DNA of 64,000 nucleotides from Intrasporangium calvum DSM 43043 (GCF_000184685.1 NC_014830.1:1178001-1242000); one strand, 5' to 3'. Positions 33,808 through 42,600 are shown, numbered from the stretch's first letter. Program-made: numbers and translations. The notes: generated from the sequence alone by a model not told the origin.

Positions 33808-34815
33808 TCAGACTCCTGCCTTCTCTGCGGGGCTTGCGGCGTCCGGGAGCTCCCCGAGGTCCGCCGAGGACTTCCACGTGGACGCGACGCCGAGGCGGTG
33901 GGCGACGAGGATGTCGCCGACGCGGGCGGCAGCCGCGGTGATGATGTCGAGGTTGCCGGCGTAGTCCGGCAGGTAGTCGCCACGGCCCTTGACCTCGATC
34001 GGGACGAAGACCCGGGCCTGGCCCTTCCACGTCTCGCGTGAGGGGTCGAACTGGACGTCGGCGCGCAGGTGGTAGCCGGGGACGTACTCCTGGACGGTCG
34101 CCACCATGCGGTGGATCGACTCGAGGATCGCGTCCTGGAGGGCGCCGGGCTCGGCCGCCTCGTCAGGGATGGCGCAGAAGACGGTGTTGCGCATCATCAG
34201 CGGCGGTTCGACGGGGTTGAGGATGATGATCGCCTTGCCGCGCTGGGCGCCACCGACGACCTCGAGGGCGGCGGCGGTCGTCTCGGTGAACTCGTCGATG
34301 TTGGCCCGGGTGCCGGGACCGGCCGACTTGGAGGAGATCGAGGCGACGATCTCCGCGTACGGCACGGGGACGACGCTCGAGATCGCCGCGACGATCGGGG
34401 TGGTCGCCTGACCGCCGCAGGTGATCATGTTGACGTTCATCGCGTCGAGGTTGAACTCGAGGTTGACCGGCGGGCAGAGGTAGGGGCCCACGGCAGCGGG
34501 GGTCAGGTCGACGGCGAGGATGCCGGCCTCGGCGTAGCGGGGCGCGTTCGCCTCGTGGGCCTTGGCCGACGTGCACTCGAAGACGATGTCGGGCAGCTCG
34601 TCCTGGGCGAGGAGCCAGTCGACGCCCTCGTGGGAGGCCTCGAGACCGAGCGACTTCGCCCGACGCAAGCCGTCCGAGGAGGGGTCGACGCCGATCATCC
34701 AGCGCGGCTCGATGACGTCGCTGCGGCGCATCAGCTTGAACATGAGGTCGGTGCCGATGTTGCCGGGGCCGACGATGGCAGCAGTGCCCTTGGTCCGTGG
34801 GGTGTGGTTCGCCAT
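33808..34815 (-). CDS. Acetaldehyde dehydrogenase (acylating)
   Basis: 335-aa CoA-acylating dehydrogenase (DmpF/BphJ type). [20 protein letters not shown] is the NAD-binding site, [19 protein letters not shown] carries the catalytic Cys, and [20 protein letters not shown] is characteristic of the family. It converts acetaldehyde channelled from the aldolase, with CoA and NAD, to acetyl-CoA. It starts 4 bp after the hydratase stop. The length is slightly above the ~310-aa average because of a short C-terminal tail. Confidence 0.93.
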   Translation of the reverse strand: MANHTPRTKGTAAIVGPGNIGTDLMFKLMRRSDVIEPRWMIGVDPSSDGLRRAKSLGLEASHEGVDWLLAQDELPDIVFECTSAKAHEANAPRYAEAGILAVDLTPAAVGPYLCPPVNLEFNLDAMNVNMITCGGQATTPIVAAISSVVPVPYAEIVASISSKSAGPGTRANIDEFTETTAAALEVVGGAQRGKAIIILNPVEPPLMMRNTVFCAIPDEAAEPGALQDAILESIHRMVATVQEYVPGYHLRADVQFDPSRETWKGQARVFVPIEVKGRGDYLPDYAGNLDIITAAAARVGDILVAHRLGVASTWKSSADLGELPDAASPAEKAGV

Positions 34816-34819
34816 CGGG

Positions 34820-35647
34820 CTACTCCTTGGGGTTCGAGCTGGGGTCTGAGCTGCGGTCTGAGCTGGACGTGAAGCGGGCGGTCACCGAGCCGAGCCCGGC
34901 GAAGGTCGCGGTGAACGTGTCGCCGGCGGCGACGGGGACCATCGCGCAGATCGACCCGGGCAGGACGACGTGACCGGCTTCGAGGGTGATCCCCCGGGCG
35001 CCGACCGTGTTGGCGAGCCAGACGAGCGAGTTGAGGGGCGAGCCGAGGACGGCACCCCCCGCGCCGGTACCCACGACCTGTCCGTTGCGGTGGAACGTGC
35101 CTCCCGCGAGGCGCAGGTCGACCGCCGTGACGTCGGTGGGGGTCGAGCCGAGGACGACGGCCCCCGAGGACGCGTTGTCCGCGATGGTGTCGAAGAGGCC
35201 GATCCTCCAGTCCCGGATGCGGGAGTCGACGAGCTCGAGCGCGGGCAGGACGAAGTCGATCGCCGCGATGGCCTCGTGGACGGTGACTCCGGGGCCACGC
35301 AGCGGCTTCTTGAGGACGAAGGCGATCTCCGGCTCGATCCGAGGCTGGATGAAGCGGTCGACCGGGATCGGCATGTGCTCGAGGTAGAAGAAGTCGTCGA
35401 GCAGGTGCCCGTAGTCCGGCTCGGTGACGCCGAGCATCTTCTGCATGGCTGCCGAGGTGAGGCCGACCTTGTGGCCCTTGATGGTCCGGCCAGCCGCGGT
35501 GAGCTCGTCGATCTGGAGCAGCTGGATGGCGTAGGCGTCCTCGAGCGTCAGGTCGTCATACGTCGACGTGAGCGGCTCGATCGGCTCGCGCGAGCTGTAG
35601 GCGGCGAGCAGCTCCTTGGCTGCGCTCGACCGGAAGTTGCTGTCCAC
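34820..35647 (-). CDS. 2-Oxopent-4-enoate hydratase
   Basis: 275-aa hydratase (DmpE/XylJ family). [55 protein letters not shown] and [12 protein letters not shown] mark the fold and its metal ligands. It adds water to 2-oxopent-4-enoate, forming 4-hydroxy-2-oxovalerate for the aldolase. GTG 35647 is chosen because AAGGAAG precedes it and the family N terminus ([17 protein letters not shown]) follows. It is the first gene of the lower meta-cleavage operon. The spacer upstream is filled by a 74-bp tandem repeat. Confidence 0.9.
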   Translation of the reverse strand: MDSNFRSSAAKELLAAYSSREPIEPLTSTYDDLTLEDAYAIQLLQIDELTAAGRTIKGHKVGLTSAAMQKMLGVTEPDYGHLLDDFFYLEHMPIPVDRFIQPRIEPEIAFVLKKPLRGPGVTVHEAIAAIDFVLPALELVDSRIRDWRIGLFDTIADNASSGAVVLGSTPTDVTAVDLRLAGGTFHRNGQVVGTGAGGAVLGSPLNSLVWLANTVGARGITLEAGHVVLPGSICAMVPVAAGDTFTATFAGLGSVTARFTSSSDRSSDPSSNPKE

Positions 35648-35765
35648 CAGGGGCTTCCTTCGTGAGGTCGCGGGCGCGCGGACCGCACCCAACTTCTTCG
35701 TGGTTCACGGTAGGTCGTCACCCGGTCATCCGTCGTGCCATGTTCCGCTCCCGGGAACGACGCCT

Positions 35766-35942
35766 GACCCACTCGAGTGCGCAGTCCGTGCCGGACCCAG
35801 CCCAGCGGCATACGGCAGGAAGTGCACACTCGACGCCACGACCCACTCGAGTGCGCAGTTCGTGCCGGACCCAGCGCAGCGGCATTCGGCAGGAAGTGCC
35901 CACTCGACGCGACGACCCACTCGAGTGCGCAGTCCGTGCCGT
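35766..35942. repeat. 74-bp composite tandem repeat (motif B - A - inverted B), 2.4 copies
   Basis: The units start at 35766, 35840 and 35914 (partial), a period of exactly 74 bp. Each full unit is motif B (CTCGAGTGCGCAGTCCGTGC), inverted motif A, then inverted motif B, so it can fold as a hairpin with A in the loop. This is probably the complete form of the repeat family. The second unit has small changes (CAGCGGCATTCGG). It fills the spacer between IclR and hydratase genes. Confidence 0.9.
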
Positions 35943-35945
35943 TCC

Positions 35946-36752
35946 TCAGCGGCCGAGGTTCTTGACGATCCGGTTCGCCGCGGCGGTCAGGAGCGGGACG
36001 AGCTGGCCGACAGCCGGCTTGACCTGGTCGGTCGGCCCGAACACGGACAGGGAAGCGACGGCCCGCCCATGGCTCACCACGGGCACCGCGACGGAGGAGG
36101 CCCCGTCGAAGGACTCGCCGTGGGACTCGGCGTACCGCTTCGCCCGAACCTGGTCGACGACGGTCTCCCACTCCTCGGCCGTGCGCACGGTGCCCCGGAG
36201 TCGAGGTGGGAACCCCGCGTTGAGCCGGGCCCGGTAGACCGTCGGGTTGAACGCGGCGATCACCTTGCCGGAGCTCGTGCAGTGCGAGGGAAGTCGCCGC
36301 CCGAAGTGGCCGAGGATGCGCACACCGTCGAGGTTCTCGATCCGCTCGATGAAGACGACGTCGGCGCCCTCGGGAACGGAGAAGTTCACCGTCAGATTCG
36401 TCGCCCGGGCGACCTGGCGCAGCGTGGGCAGCGCGGCGTGCCGCAGCTCGTTGCGGGCCAGGGCGAGCTGGCCCAGCTCGTAGAGGTGGATCCCCAAGCG
36501 GTAGGCACCGGACGTCGCGTCCTGCTCGACGAAGCCGCGCGACACGAGGGTCTGGAGCAGCCGGTGCGCCGTCGACTTGGCCACTCCCAGCCGCCGGGCA
36601 ATGTCGGAGACGCCGAGCTCACCGTCGACCGCGAAGCACTCGAGCACGTCCAGGGCGGAACCCACTGACTTCAGTCCGGACGGGATCTGCGGGTCTACCA
36701 CCGTCGCTGGCTTGCGGGGGGTCGTGGAGCACCACGCGGCTTCGATCGACAT
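35946..36752 (-). CDS. IclR-family transcriptional regulator
   Basis: 268-aa regulator. The N-terminal winged helix reads SALDVLECFAVDGELGVSDI and LGVAKSTAHRLLQTLVSRGF. The effector domain (residues ~95-265) contains SHCTSSGKVIAAFNP and SFDGASSVAVPVVSHG. AGAGG lies 8 bp before the ATG. It is divergent from a second IclR gene across ~50 bp. Its downstream neighbour in the same direction is the meta-cleavage operon, so control of aromatic catabolism is likely; activator or repressor function cannot be told. Confidence 0.9.
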   Translation of the reverse strand: MSIEAAWCSTTPRKPATVVDPQIPSGLKSVGSALDVLECFAVDGELGVSDIARRLGVAKSTAHRLLQTLVSRGFVEQDATSGAYRLGIHLYELGQLALARNELRHAALPTLRQVARATNLTVNFSVPEGADVVFIERIENLDGVRILGHFGRRLPSHCTSSGKVIAAFNPTVYRARLNAGFPPRLRGTVRTAEEWETVVDQVRAKRYAESHGESFDGASSVAVPVVSHGRAVASLSVFGPTDQVKPAVGQLVPLLTAAANRIVKNLGR

Positions 36753-36801
36753 CGACCAGGCCTCTCATCAGTGGGAAGGTGGGGCTGACAGTGCCGTGTC
36801 G

Positions 36802-37608
36802 ATGGCGTTGAATCAACACATGCGTTCCACTGACCGGAACGGACCCATCCCAGAGGTCCCAGCCACGCCTGTGGGGGTGCTTGGCCGGACCCTTGCGCTC
36901 CTCGAGTCGTTCAAGAACGCCGATGCCAGCCTGACCTTGGCTGAGCTGTCCCGACGCACGGGCCTTCCCAAGGCCACCGTCCACCGGATGACGGCAGAGA
37001 TGCGCCGAGAGCACATGCTCGAGCAGCTGGACGACGGCTCCTACCGCCTTGGACTTCGACTCTTCGAGATCGGCGAGCGGGTCCACTCACACCGCTCCTT
37101 GTCCCAGGCCGCCCTGCCCATCATGGAGGACCTCCGTGAGGCCACCCGGCAGCGGATCCATCTGGCCGTGTTGGAGGGTGTCGACGTCGTGTACGTCGAG
37201 ATCCTCGGCGCGAACCTGCTCCGCCAGATCGGGTCGCGCACCGGTGGGCGGTTTCCTGCTCATGCAACCGGGGTGGGCAAGGCGATCCTCGCGTACTCGC
37301 CCGTCGCGGTCGTCCGGGCGCGGATCGACGCCGGTCTCGACCGAGTCACGCCCCGGACCATCACGACTCCGGGTGCCCTGCAGCGTGAGCTCCAGGAGAT
37401 CAGGACCAAGGGGTTCGCCCAGGACCGCGAGGAGTCACACGTCGGAGTGTCCTGCGTGGCCGCGGCAGCGTTCGGGAGCGACTCCAAGGTCCGGGCGGCC
37501 TTGTCCATCACGGGGCGAACGACGTCCATCGACCCGGCGAGGCTGGGTCCCGCGATCCGCATCGCGGCGAACACCCTGAGCCGGGCGTTGCGCGAGAGCC
37601 ACCTCTGA
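36802..37608 (+). CDS. IclR-family transcriptional regulator, second copy
   Basis: 268-aa regulator, divergent from the first. LGRTLALLESFKNADASLTL and TGLPKATVHRMTAEMRREHM form the DNA-binding domain. FPAHATGVGKAILAYSP and SHVGVSCVAAAAFGSDSK lie in the effector domain. The start is uncertain: ATG 36802 is used here, with ATG 36820 and GTG 36796 as alternatives; GGAAGGTGGGG lies 18 bp before 36802. The palindrome GTTGAATCAAC between the two ATGs may be an autoregulatory site. Having two different IclR proteins together suggests two inducers or nested control. Confidence 0.88.
   Translation: MALNQHMRSTDRNGPIPEVPATPVGVLGRTLALLESFKNADASLTLAELSRRTGLPKATVHRMTAEMRREHMLEQLDDGSYRLGLRLFEIGERVHSHRSLSQAALPIMEDLREATRQRIHLAVLEGVDVVYVEILGANLLRQIGSRTGGRFPAHATGVGKAILAYSPVAVVRARIDAGLDRVTPRTITTPGALQRELQEIRTKGFAQDREESHVGVSCVAAAAFGSDSKVRAALSITGRTTSIDPARLGPAIRIAANTLSRALRESHL
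36807..36817. promoter_or_regulatory. Short palindrome at the IclR start
   Basis: GTTGAATCAAC (5-bp arms, central A) overlaps the possible start region of the second IclR gene, within the divergent IclR promoter. It is a candidate IclR operator; no second copy was noticed in the window. Confidence 0.35.
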
Positions 37609-37622
37609 CCCGCCGACGACGG

Positions 37623-37655
37623 CCGCGGGACCTGCCCGATGGGCAGGTCCCGCGG
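37623..37655. terminator. Terminator between IclR and ABC substrate-binding genes
   Basis: Perfect 15-bp stem CCGCGGGACCTGCCC/GGGCAGGTCCCGCGG (37623-37637 and 37641-37655), loop GAT. It lies between convergent genes and probably works in both directions. Confidence 0.85.
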
Positions 37656-37698
37656 CAGCCAATCCCGGTCGGCGGTCCGACCCGGTCCGGCTCCGTCC

Positions 37699-38736
37699 TC
37701 AGCGCCCCGCGTAGGCCGCGTTGCGGATCTCGTCGAGGTCGCCCCCGGTGACGTTGCTCGTCAGGTCAAGGCTTGCGGGGACGGTCCCGGCGGTCGAGAG
37801 CACCTCGACCACGGTCTTCCACACCTCGGCCTTGGTGTCGCCCGGGCGGTCGCCCTCGTTCGGCGCCATCACCGCGAGGGCCTCAGTGAAGAGGGCCTTC
37901 GCGGCTTCCTTGTTCTCGCAGGCCGAGGGCACCGCGCCGCAGACCAGGTCGAACGCCTTGTCCCGGTTCTCCAAGGTGTAGTACTCGGCGTCGATCCAGC
38001 TCTTCGTGACGGCCTTGGCCTCGTCCTTGCCGCCTTCGCTGTCGAGGAACTCCTGGGTCGTCGCCATGCAGGTGCCCGGGATCGACGAGTACTTCTCGGG
38101 CGTGATGTCGACGAACTCGATGCCCTGGGCCCCGAGGGCAACGAAGTCGGGGTAGGAGGACGCGTAGCCCTGGACCTTGCCGTCCTTGATCGCCGAGAGC
38201 GACTGCGGGCCCGCGCCGCCGATGGGAAGCTGGGTCACGGAGTCGGTCAGGCCGGCGCTCGCGAGAGCTGCCTTGACCAGGGCGTTCTCGCCGCCACCCG
38301 GCTCGGTGATGCCGAGGGACTTGCCGGTCAGGCCGGCGAGGTCGGTCACGCCGCTGTCAGCGAGCGCGCCGATGCGGTAGACGTTGTGAGCCTGGTGGCA
38401 GAAGAGCACCCGCACGTCAGGACGCTTGGAGGCGGCAACCGCGACGTCCGCCGAACCCATCAGGGCGAAGTTGACGTTGCCGGCGACGAGCTGCTGCGAG
38501 ACGTAGCCTGAGCCGTCCGCCACCGAGACCTTGACGTTGTCGATGCCGTTGGCCTTGAACAGCCCCTGTTCCTTGGCGACCGTCACCGGCGCCATGGGGA
38601 GCCCCTCCGGGAAGGGCAGGAGGATCTCCGTCTCAGTGGAGGGCTTGGCCGCGCTCTGCACGTCACCGCCGCTGCACGCAGCGAGGCCGGTGACGAGGAC
38701 GAGGCAGGCCGTGGTGGTGGTGAGCAACGTCTTCAT
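37699..38736 (-). CDS. NitT/TauT-type ABC transporter substrate-binding lipoprotein
   Basis: 345-aa lipoprotein. The signal ends at a lipobox (VTGLAACSGG, Cys near residue 22). The mature domain opens LPFPEGLPMAPVTVAKEQGL, a SsuA/TauA/NMT1-like start, followed by GNVNFALMGSADVAVAASKR and LAGLTGKSLGITEPGGGENA. The ATG at 38736 follows AAAGGAAC. It is the last gene of a three-gene importer operon (ATPase, permease, binding protein). Its position between the two parts of the meta-cleavage pathway suggests an aromatic or related organic acid as ligand, but sulfonates or pyrimidine precursors are also known for the family. Confidence 0.88.
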   Translation of the reverse strand: MKTLLTTTTACLVLVTGLAACSGGDVQSAAKPSTETEILLPFPEGLPMAPVTVAKEQGLFKANGIDNVKVSVADGSGYVSQQLVAGNVNFALMGSADVAVAASKRPDVRVLFCHQAHNVYRIGALADSGVTDLAGLTGKSLGITEPGGGENALVKAALASAGLTDSVTQLPIGGAGPQSLSAIKDGKVQGYASSYPDFVALGAQGIEFVDITPEKYSSIPGTCMATTQEFLDSEGGKDEAKAVTKSWIDAEYYTLENRDKAFDLVCGAVPSACENKEAAKALFTEALAVMAPNEGDRPGDTKAEVWKTVVEVLSTAGTVPASLDLTSNVTGGDLDEIRNAAYAGR

Positions 38737-38826
38737 CGTTGTTCCTTTCGAGTTGCTGTGCCGAGGCACGGCGAGACCGGGGGGACAGGTGTCCCCGGGG
38801 GTGTGCGGAGGCGTCAGGTCGAGGCC

Positions 38827-39672
38827 TCAGTGCTTCCAGGTGATGAGGCGCTTCTCGGCCAGTTCGATCAGGCCGTAGAGCGCCAGGCCGATGAGGGCGA
38901 GGAAGATGACGACCGCGAAGCCCTTCGCCACCTCGAGCTGGAAGTTGAACTCCTTGACGAGGACACCGAGCCCTTCCGAGGCTCCGACGAACTCGCCGAC
39001 GATGGCGCCGAGGAGGGCCAGGGTCAAGGCGGTCTTGATCCCGGCGAAGGCCACCGGCGCGGCCGTGGGGAGAGTGAGCCGGAAGAACGTCTGGGGCGTC
39101 GTGGCGCCGTAGGTCCGGAACAGGGTCCGTGCGTTGTCGTCGACCGAGGCAATTCCCGCGACGGTGTTGATCACCACGGGGAAGAAGCAGATGACCGCGG
39201 CCATCACCACCTTGGATGTCATCCCGAAGCCGAACCAGGTGAGGAAGACAGGGGCCAGCGCGACGCGCGGGGTGTTCTGGAAGGCGACGACGAAGGGCCA
39301 CAGCGCGGTGCGGAACAGCGCGAACGTGCCGGTCAGCGCCCCGATGACGAGGCCGGCAAGCCCTCCGATCAGGAAGCCGTAGAGCGTCTCCTGGAGCGTC
39401 TGCCAGGTGGACTCCCAGAAGTAGCTCGTCTGCATGATCTCGGCCATCGCGGCGAAGGTGTCCGACGCAGCGGGGACGGTGATGGGGTTGACCAGGCCGG
39501 ACTGGACTGATAGCTCCCAGCCGGCGAGGCCCGCGACGAGCACGGCGAGCGGGAGCCCGATCTTCGCGGCGCGGCTCGAGAGCGCCGGCATCCGTCGCGA
39601 CACTGCTGCGCGGCGTCCGCTCCCCGGGGTCGATGGTGCGCCGCCGACGCGGGTGGTGGTGTCGATGCTCAT
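38827..39672 (-). CDS. NitT/TauT-type ABC transporter permease
   Basis: 281-aa inner-membrane permease with about six membrane segments. The cytoplasmic coupling region reads RTYGATTPQTFFRLTLPTAA and is followed by GIKTALTLALLGAIVGEFVG, matching the EAA-type motif of binding-protein-dependent permeases. GGLAGLVIGALTG and NTPRVALAPVFLTWFGFGM are typical of the SsuC/TauC group. The ATG at 39672 overlaps the ATPase stop by 4 bp. It is the middle gene of the importer operon. Confidence 0.9.
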   Translation of the reverse strand: MSIDTTTRVGGAPSTPGSGRRAAVSRRMPALSSRAAKIGLPLAVLVAGLAGWELSVQSGLVNPITVPAASDTFAAMAEIMQTSYFWESTWQTLQETLYGFLIGGLAGLVIGALTGTFALFRTALWPFVVAFQNTPRVALAPVFLTWFGFGMTSKVVMAAVICFFPVVINTVAGIASVDDNARTLFRTYGATTPQTFFRLTLPTAAPVAFAGIKTALTLALLGAIVGEFVGASEGLGVLVKEFNFQLEVAKGFAVVIFLALIGLALYGLIELAEKRLITWKH

Positions 39673-40472
39673 GCGAGCAATCCGTCCTCTCCGACGAGGG
39701 CCTGACGAACCTTCTGGCTGGTCTCCATGAACGCCGGGGTGCCGATCATCGCGGCCACCCGCGGCCGCGGCAGGTCGACCCTGATGTCGGCGAGGACCCG
39801 CCCCGGGTTGGCCCCCAGAGCGATGATCCGGTCCGACATCAGGACGGCCTCGGGGATGGAGTGAGTGACGAGGATCGTGGTTCGACCCAGCGCCTCGTGC
39901 ATTCGGGTGAACTCGAGCCCCAGGTGCTCGCGCTTGAACTCGTCCAGCGCGGAGAACGGTTCGTCGAGGAGCATCACGCCCGGGTCCAGGGACAAGGCTC
40001 GAGCGAGCGAGACGCGCTGCTGCATGCCACCCGACAGCTCCCACGGCCGGTGTTCCACGGCGTGCGAGAGCCCCACGAGCTCGACCAGCTGAGCGACTCT
40101 CTCCTCCACCTCGGGTCCGTTGAGCCGGGCGAGGTCGAAAGGCAGGCGGATGTTGCCGGCGACCGAGCGCCAGGGCATGAGGACCGCCTGTTGGAGCATG
40201 AGCCCGACATCTCGCCGGCCCTCGCGCGGTGGTTGCCCCCCGAGCGACACCTCTCCCTCGTCGTACGGGATGAGCCCGGCGAGGATCTTGAGGATGGTGG
40301 ACTTCCCGCAACCCGACGGCCCCACGAGCGAGATGAGCTCGCCGGGGGCGATGTCGATGTCGATTCCGTCCAGGACGGGATTTCGACCGGCTGTGGTCAC
40401 ATAGGACTTGCTCAGCCCGCGCATCACGATGGGCTCGCCGGCGATGGTGGTGAGCCGGTCAACGACAGTCAT
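39669..40472 (-). CDS. NitT/TauT-type ABC transporter ATP-binding protein
   Basis: 267-aa ATPase. Walker A is GPSGCGKST, the Q-loop is in MLQQAVLMPWRSV, the signature is ELSGGMQQRVSLARALSLDP, Walker B is VMLLDEPFSALD and the H-loop is LVTHSIPEAV. ATG 40472 has AAGG just upstream. An upstream in-frame extension to 40721 is translated repeat DNA and opposite-strand sequence and is rejected. First gene of the importer operon, co-directional with the catechol dioxygenase operon. Confidence 0.92.
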   Translation of the reverse strand: MTVVDRLTTIAGEPIVMRGLSKSYVTTAGRNPVLDGIDIDIAPGELISLVGPSGCGKSTILKILAGLIPYDEGEVSLGGQPPREGRRDVGLMLQQAVLMPWRSVAGNIRLPFDLARLNGPEVEERVAQLVELVGLSHAVEHRPWELSGGMQQRVSLARALSLDPGVMLLDEPFSALDEFKREHLGLEFTRMHEALGRTTILVTHSIPEAVLMSDRIIALGANPGRVLADIRVDLPRPRVAAMIGTPAFMETSQKVRQALVGEDGLLA

Positions 40473-40507
40473 GAAGGGCCTTGTCTGGAGTATTTCCTGG
40501 GGTGAAG

Positions 40508-40592
40508 GTCGAGTGTGCAGTTCGTGCGGGTCGAGTGTGCAAGGGAGGTCGTATGCCGCTGGGCTGGGTCCCGCACCTTCTGCACACTCGAG
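40508..40592. repeat. Composite repeat: B, short B, A, inverted B
   Basis: Motif B at 40508-40527, a truncated B at 40530-40541, motif A at 40551-40565 and inverted B at 40573-40592. The order B-A-inverted B equals the composite unit seen at 35766-35942. It fills the spacer between HbpS-like and ATPase genes. Confidence 0.88.
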
Positions 40593-40596
40593 TTGG

Positions 40597-41046
40597 CTAG
40601 TCAGGGGTGGCGACCGCGGCCGCCCCGGCCTCGGCGATCTCACGGTCCTGCTCGGCAGAGCCGCCGGAGACCCCGACGGCGCCGACCAGCACGCCGTCGA
40701 CCCGAACCGGGACGCCGCCACCGAAGACGACGAGCCGGTCGCGGTGGACGATGCCTTCGCGCAGGGCGGGCTCGTCCTCGATGAGGCCGAAGAACTCGTG
40801 CGTGGCGATCCCGTTGAAGGCCGACACGGTCCACGCCTTGTCCTGCGCGATCCCGGAGGAGAGCAGCGGAGCCCCGTCCATGCGGGCGAAGGCGAGGAGC
40901 GCCCCCGACGGGTCGGTCACCGCGACGTTGACGGCGATGCCGATCTCAGCCGCCCGCTCGAGGGCGGCGTCGACGGCAGCGCGCCCAGCGGCATACGTCA
41001 TCGTCTGGACCGTCCGCACGTACGTCGCGGGCGTCGTCGTCGTCAT
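40597..41046 (-). CDS. GlcG/HbpS-family protein
   Basis: 149-aa protein of the GlcG/HbpS (heme-degrading-like) family. AALERAAEIGIAVNVAVTDP, FARMDGAPLLSSGIAQDKAW and GGVPVRVDGVLVGAVGVSGG are the conserved blocks. Such proteins often accompany extradiol dioxygenases and other aromatic-degradation genes; they may bind heme or small oxygenated ligands, but the role is unclear. It lies 28 bp after the catechol dioxygenase stop in the same operon. The length is normal. Confidence 0.82.
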   Translation of the reverse strand: MTTTTPATYVRTVQTMTYAAGRAAVDAALERAAEIGIAVNVAVTDPSGALLAFARMDGAPLLSSGIAQDKAWTVSAFNGIATHEFFGLIEDEPALREGIVHRDRLVVFGGGVPVRVDGVLVGAVGVSGGSAEQDREIAEAGAAAVATPD

Positions 41047-41074
41047 CGCTCTCCTCCAGGTCGCACGGGCACGG

Positions 41075-41992
41075 TCAGGTGCTGACCGTGGTGAAGCGCT
41101 CGTTCATCTCGCGGGCGTGGTAGAAGATGCCCCGGGCGATCTGGTCGGGCGTCCACTTGACCGTCGGACGGTCCGGGTAGGCCAGGTAGCCGCCGGCGAA
41201 GACCTCGTTGCGGTTGCCGGACGGGTCGAAGAAGTAGATCGTCTGGCCGCGGGTGATGCCGTGGCGCGTCGGGCCGATGTCGATCGGCACGTCGTCCATG
41301 ACCATGATGTCGCCCGCGTGGCCGACCTCCGCCCAGTCCTGGAGCTTGAAGGCGACGTGGTGCAGCTTGGACTGCGGGCCCTCGAGGACGGCGATCTGGT
41401 GGATCTGGTTGTTGCTCGTCATCCACGTCGCGATGTAGTGCGCGTCGTCGTCGTTGAGGTCCGTCTGCACCCGCTCGGTCGCGTAGAAGCCGAACACGTT
41501 GGTCAGCATGTTCTCCATCGTCCGCACGTCCTCGGCGAGGATGAGCGAGTGGTCGAGGCCCGGGACGCCGACGCCGACGAGGTGCCGGGGGAAGGCCTCC
41601 GGGTTGTGCGTACCGACCTCGGTGCCGATGAGGGTCTGGTCGTGGTAGACCTCGAAGACGTGGTCGGACGGGGTCGTGAAGCGGATGCCGTCGCTGACCT
41701 CGGGGTTCTCACCCTTGGACATGCGCTCGACGGTGAGGCCGAACTGCTGGCCCTTCTTCTCGATCTCGTCGATGTCCTCGGCCTTCTCGACCTTGAAGCC
41801 GAACTTCACGAGGCCGACGCCGCCCTCTTCGATGACGAGGGAGTGGTGGTCCCACTCGTCCCAGCCCTTGAAGTAGAGCTTGCCGTCCTGGTCGAGCGTC
41901 TCGTAGAGGCCGAGGGTGTTGGCGTAGTGCGCCTTGGCCTCGGCGAGGTCGGTGACCCGGATGTGGGCGTAGCCCATCCGCAAGATTCCCAC
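41075..41992 (-). CDS. Catechol 2,3-dioxygenase
   Basis: 305-aa type I extradiol ring-cleavage dioxygenase made of two vicinal-oxygen-chelate domains. In the C-terminal domain the Fe(II) ligands are His in VPGLDHSLILAED, His in SKLHHVAFKLQDW and Glu in FDPSGNRNEVFAGGY. It opens catechol (or a methylcatechol) to 2-hydroxymuconic semialdehyde, the first step of the pathway encoded at 29.3-35.6 kb. AAGGAG stands 5 bp before the GTG start at 41992, directly after the ferredoxin gene. Confidence 0.93.
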   Translation of the reverse strand: MGILRMGYAHIRVTDLAEAKAHYANTLGLYETLDQDGKLYFKGWDEWDHHSLVIEEGGVGLVKFGFKVEKAEDIDEIEKKGQQFGLTVERMSKGENPEVSDGIRFTTPSDHVFEVYHDQTLIGTEVGTHNPEAFPRHLVGVGVPGLDHSLILAEDVRTMENMLTNVFGFYATERVQTDLNDDDAHYIATWMTSNNQIHQIAVLEGPQSKLHHVAFKLQDWAEVGHAGDIMVMDDVPIDIGPTRHGITRGQTIYFFDPSGNRNEVFAGGYLAYPDRPTVKWTPDQIARGIFYHAREMNERFTTVST

Positions 41993-41994
41993 TG

Positions 41995-42366
41995 TTACTC
42001 CTTCGTGGTGGTGCCGGCTGCCAGGGCGTCGGCACGGAGCCGGGCCTTGTCGTTCATCTGGCGCAGGAACGGGTTGACGAGGCGCAGGCAGGTGTCCCGC
42101 ATCTCGATGGTGAGGTCCGAGTCCGGGACCGCCCGGCAGCTCAGACAGGTGCCGTCCGTGCGCTCCTCGTCGGAGATCACGGTGTCGGCCACGGGGTGGT
42201 CATAGGAGAAGTCGCCCTCGCGGACGTCCACCTTGCAGATGGCGCAGCCACCGCGGCGGCACCCGATCGTGTAGGCGTAGCCCGCCTTGTAGAGGCCGCC
42301 GAGCACCGTCTCGCCCGGCTCGAGGTAGAGGACCTCGCCCGTCGGGTGGATGGTCAGGTTCGGCAC
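41995..42366 (-). CDS. XylT/DmpQ-like [2Fe-2S] ferredoxin
   Basis: 123-aa plant-type ferredoxin. The cluster ligands are in GCRRGGCAICKVDV and TCLSCRA, the C-x4-C-x2-C...C pattern. In Pseudomonas XylT reduces oxidised iron in catechol 2,3-dioxygenase and so rescues it from inactivation; the same job is expected here because the gene directly precedes the dioxygenase (2 bp gap). It is longer than XylT because of a C-terminal helix-rich extension (LRQMNDKARLRADALAAG). GTG start with AAAGGAG upstream. Confidence 0.88.
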   Translation of the reverse strand: MPNLTIHPTGEVLYLEPGETVLGGLYKAGYAYTIGCRRGGCAICKVDVREGDFSYDHPVADTVISDEERTDGTCLSCRAVPDSDLTIEMRDTCLRLVNPFLRQMNDKARLRADALAAGTTTKE

Positions 42367-42388
42367 CAGCGCTCCTTTGCGTACTTTC

Positions 42389-42413
42389 CGGCGGGCACGT
42401 CCGCGTGCCGCCG
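42389..42413. promoter_or_regulatory. Inverted repeat before the ferredoxin/dioxygenase operon
   Basis: CGGCGGGCACG and CGTGCCGCCG are near-perfect complements around TCCG, 23-47 bp before the ferredoxin start. It is a candidate operator (for example for an IclR protein) or leader hairpin. Confidence 0.4.
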
Positions 42414-42488
42414 TAATGAGAGTCGCTGCTCACCGGCGGGTCCGGCAGGCCCGTTCCTCATCCCGGAACAGTCGCCGACTCCCCAGCC

Positions 42489-42600
42489 GTATGCCGCCGG
42501 GCTCAGTCCTCGTCGAGTGTGCACTTCATGCCGGGCTCAGTCCTCGTCGAGTGTGCACTTCGTGCCGGGCTCAGTCCTCGTCGAGTGTGCACTTCGTGCC
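42489..42600. repeat. Motif A followed by a 34-bp tandem array of motif B, three copies
   Basis: A degenerate motif A (42489-42503, CCG for CTG) runs into units starting at 42497, 42531 and 42565, a 34-bp period. Each unit contains CCGGGCTCAGTCCTCGTCGA followed by GTGTGCACTTC. The second and third copies are identical. Confidence 0.92.

Noticed and set aside
35766-35942. CRISPR array
   Set aside because: The 74-bp units are contiguous composites without variable spacers, and there are no cas genes; the same holds for the 34-bp array at 42497-42598.
40473-40721. N-terminal extension of the ABC importer ATPase
   Set aside because: It translates repeat array and the opposite frame of the HbpS-like gene, while ATG 40472 has a ribosome site and gives the family N terminus.
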